A stretch of 64,000 bases of DNA from Siphonodentalium dalli (Eukaryota; Mollusca; Scaphopoda; Gadilida; Siphonodentaliidae): positions 3,121,784-3,185,783 of the forward strand of contig CP136066.1 of the NCBI GenBank assembly GCA_032622095.1. The letters run 5' to 3'. Of this stretch, positions 62,196 to 64,000 are shown piece by piece. Each line of letters starts with the position of its first letter. The stretch's first letter is position 1. The notes under the pieces were generated by a model. That model had not been told where the DNA came from, did no database searches, and worked only from the letters and a program-made list of their open reading frames with translations. The position numbers and the translations under genes are program-made.

Positions 62196-62207
62196 CCGAT
62201 TGAGCCA
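62196..62207 (-). promoter_or_regulatory. Pol III A box of the SINE
   Basis: tggctcaatcgg on the minus strand fits the tRNA A-box pattern. It starts 12 bases from the 5' end of the SINE. Confidence 0.85.
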
Positions 62208-62232
62208 CCGAGGCCCCTAAGCTAACATCGAT

Positions 62233-62696
62233 ATTGGGCCAATATCTTAGTCGCCGATTTTATCCAGAATGCGAACAGTTATAGTTCAATCATTCCAGTT
62301 GACCTGATGTATGCGACCATTTTAATATTATCGACTAAATAATCAAATTACTACTGCCGACGATTGCTACTTTATGGACATAAAATAATGTTCGTTCACG
62401 TCTAATTAACTAGCTAATGACTACGTTTTGTTGGTTTACTCCCTGAATCGGCGCAGCTCCTAGCGCGAGATGACTTCAGCAAACTCATCGTCGACGGCAT
62501 TCCACGCTGGATTGTATGATGCTGGCTCAGTAGGGTGCATTAGCACAGAGATGACAACATCCCTAATCTATATATCCAACCACCTATATATGGCCATGTT
62601 CCCATCCAACTATTCCAAATATATGTATACACCCCATATGGTTGAAACGAATCCAATCTGGACACATGGTTCCAAATTACATGTAAAGCCCCTGTC
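62233..62696. other. No gene seen
   Basis: Overlapping short frames on both strands (62470-62751 plus, 62540-62842 minus) have no recognised domain. Confidence 0.4.
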
Positions 62697-62941
62697 GTCT
62701 GCGACTGCAGTAAACTTAAAGCCCCTGTCACACTCCGCTGCATTGCGCTGAGAATGTACCAAAATATGAGTAACACACAGGAGGAGCGCGGAAAACCTTC
62801 AAAAAATATTAAAACAAGGTATGCTCCTATTCCGTTTACCACGTTTTTATTGCGCTCTTATTACGATCCATTGCGTTCCTACTTTATTGCTAGTACGTTC
62901 TCAATAAGTTTGCAAAACGTTCTCTGCGTGGGCGCGGAGAG

Positions 62942-62980
62942 TATAAATAGCGCCTCCTGCGTGCTCCAGTCATAGTCAGT
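62942..62980 (+). promoter_or_regulatory. TATA box plus initiator-like site
   Basis: tataaata at 62942-62949 follows a GC-richer stretch (gcgtgggcgcggagag). It is followed 30 bases later by tcatag (A at 62972) and then by tcagt, either of which could serve as an initiator. The spacing fits a Pol II core promoter. The site lies within the 1.1-kb inverted-repeat element, so it may be the element's own promoter. There is no transcript evidence. Confidence 0.45.
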
Positions 62981-63631
62981 TTTTTAGGTTGTGGGAATAT
63001 ACCCAACAATCCACAATAGACTAGTTGTCCATGTTCCAATTATATATGTTCCGGATATATTTGTCATAATTTAAATTGAGCATGTGTTTCGATTCACTTC
63101 TCCACTATAGTATGATAGTGATAACGCGGAATTTCGTCAAGGAACAGCGTGGCTAAATCGATCGGCATAATATATGCCCTTTTTTATTTTTGAATGGCAA
63201 GACCTATGGATGCCGACAGCACAATTCCCATGGTTGTGTATGCCTGTTTACATGTAGCACATGTATATACGGAATACATTGGATTCAATTTAGGTGCCAC
63301 TTCACGTGCACTATTCTTATTGCGTATTTCATGTTATATATTATGTGCCACACTCGTGACGGAATACATGTACATCAGATTCCAGTTTAAATGTGCATAT
63401 TATATGCAAACTCCGATGGTCTGGGTGAACAGATCGCATTTCAAAGTGGGATCGTTCTGTAAACCTGCTGGAAACGTTGGACGAACGCCATTTGCCACGT
63501 TTGGACATATGACGATAGCCATATTTTCAGTGGCAACATCGTGTGGACGTTCTATGACCGGGAACCAGTCCACAATACCACGTGGCAACGCAATAAGGTC
63601 GGGAGAGAGACGAAAGAGATGATTTCTTGCT

Positions 63632-63676
63632 GCGCCCTGGTCAGAACGCCGAACCTCTGCATGCACAAAACAAGCG
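63632..63676 (+). repeat. 45-bp exact direct repeat, copy 1
   Basis: gcgccctggtcagaacgccg followed by aacctctgcatgcacaaaac and aagcg. It is identical to 63913-63957. It lies just inside the right inverted terminus of the 1.1-kb element. Confidence 0.95.
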
Positions 63677-63912
63677 TGATAAGCGGCATAGTTTTCCGCG
63701 CTCCTCTTGCGTGTTACTCATATGTTGGTACTTTTCAGCGCAATGCAAGCGCCAGCCTGGTCGCAGCGGAGTGTGACAGGGGTTTTAAGCTTACTACAGT
63801 CGCAGATGATAAGATTGGTTTCTTACTGCGACCACGGGTAGCTTGTATGCATCCTTGCTACGTCAACGGGACGCTCACGTCGCTGGCTTTTCGCTGCCAC
63901 GGCGACAGTACA

Positions 63913-63957
63913 GCGCCCTGGTCAGAACGCCGAACCTCTGCATGCACAAAACAAGCG
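63913..63957 (+). repeat. 45-bp exact direct repeat, copy 2
   Basis: Identical to 63632-63676, 281 bases further on and outside the inverted terminus. An open plus frame (63541-63978) spans both copies but translates them in different contexts and has no recognised domain. The window ends shortly after. Confidence 0.95.
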
Positions 63958-64000
63958 CGGCGCTCTGGCACTCAGTGACGCTCATGGGGACCCTCTCCAG

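Larger units (their letters stand above)
61933..62218 (-). mobile_element. tRNA-derived SINE with 14-bp target duplication
   Basis: On the minus strand the element starts aggggcctcggtggctcaat. It has a Pol III A box tggctcaatcgg (62207-62196) and a B box ggttcaaatcc (62147-62137). Its tail ends in caat repeats. The 14-bp sequence aagctaacatcgat flanks it on both sides without a mismatch (61919-61932 and 62219-62232). The tail text ggggtttattgtcgcttt (plus strand) resembles tails of molluscan SINEs that I recall. The family name needs a database search. The perfect duplication points to a fairly recent insertion. Confidence 0.93.
62697..63807. mobile_element. 1.1-kb element with ~100-115-bp inverted termini
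   Basis: Left terminus (62697-62796) contains gtctgcgactgcagtaaac, then agcccctgtcacactccgct and gagtaacacacaggaggagc. The right terminus (63691-63807) mirrors it: ctcctcttgcgtgttactca, gcggagtgtgacagggg, actacagtcgcagatgat. The right arm carries about 15 extra bases. TTAA follows the first 19 bases at each end, leaving open whether an inner TTAA-bounded element sits inside a second inverted pair. The interior holds a TATA-type promoter and frames of up to about 142 codons that I do not recognise, so a defective DNA transposon is the best reading. Confidence 0.78.

Noticed and set aside
62137-62207. A functional tRNA gene on the minus strand
   Set aside because: A and B boxes are present, but they sit in a 286-bp element with a tail and target duplication, which is a SINE. 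No clean cloverleaf was apparent.

Overview
This window looks like eukaryotic intergenic or heterochromatic DNA, most likely from a marine invertebrate. A mollusc is my best guess. The reasons are AT-rich sequence with no convincing protein gene in 64 kb, several classes of satellite DNA, many inverted-repeat (MITE-like) elements and one clear tRNA-derived SINE. The mollusc guess is an inference from the SINE, whose tail resembles molluscan SINE tails I recall; no search was possible. I found no rRNA gene, no functional tRNA gene, no CRISPR array and no recognisable transposase or reverse transcriptase.

Tandem repeats dominate. There are four large satellites: 61-bp monomers (8587-11080), 30-bp monomers (21009-23075), 43-bp monomers (33571-44551, about 255 copies with higher-order repeats of 3,612 bp) and 32-bp monomers (56401-61265, about 152 copies with higher-order blocks of 480 and 864 bp). 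Together they fill roughly 20 kb. Smaller minisatellites lie at 1060, 12573, 13666, 14560, 17215, 18338, 32750, 46093, 47807, 53411 and 54076. Nearly all long open reading frames in the window lie inside these arrays and arise because the monomer lacks stop codons.

Mobile-element remnants are the second layer. One family has termini starting CCCTGTGCCAATGCATT. Each terminus is itself a palindrome, and six copies were seen (20.4, 23.1, 46.8, 48.6, 51.3 and 53.7 kb), some inside different outer inverted-repeat shells. A 1.8-kb foldback-like element (15176-16969) has about 210-230 bp inverted repeats made of short subrepeats around a core of tandem ~150-bp units. TTAA-flanked piggyBac-like MITEs lie at 24373, 28462 and possibly 29990 and 20373. 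The 28462 element is nested in a G-run-bearing dispersed repeat whose second, inverted copy at 45462 shows the unoccupied site. Further inverted-repeat elements lie at 17815, 25616, 29597, 44648, 47224, 55681 and 62697. The last contains a TATA/initiator-like promoter. The SINE (61933-62218, minus strand) keeps A and B boxes and a perfect 14-bp target duplication.

The rest is AT-rich sequence in which I see no gene. The 50.7-52.4 kb stretch holds diverged copies of a conserved segment that could be decayed paralogous sequence. Nothing here forms an operon or pathway. The interest lies in repeat architecture: palindromes within palindromes, satellites bracketed by copies of one MITE family, and multi-level higher-order repeats.
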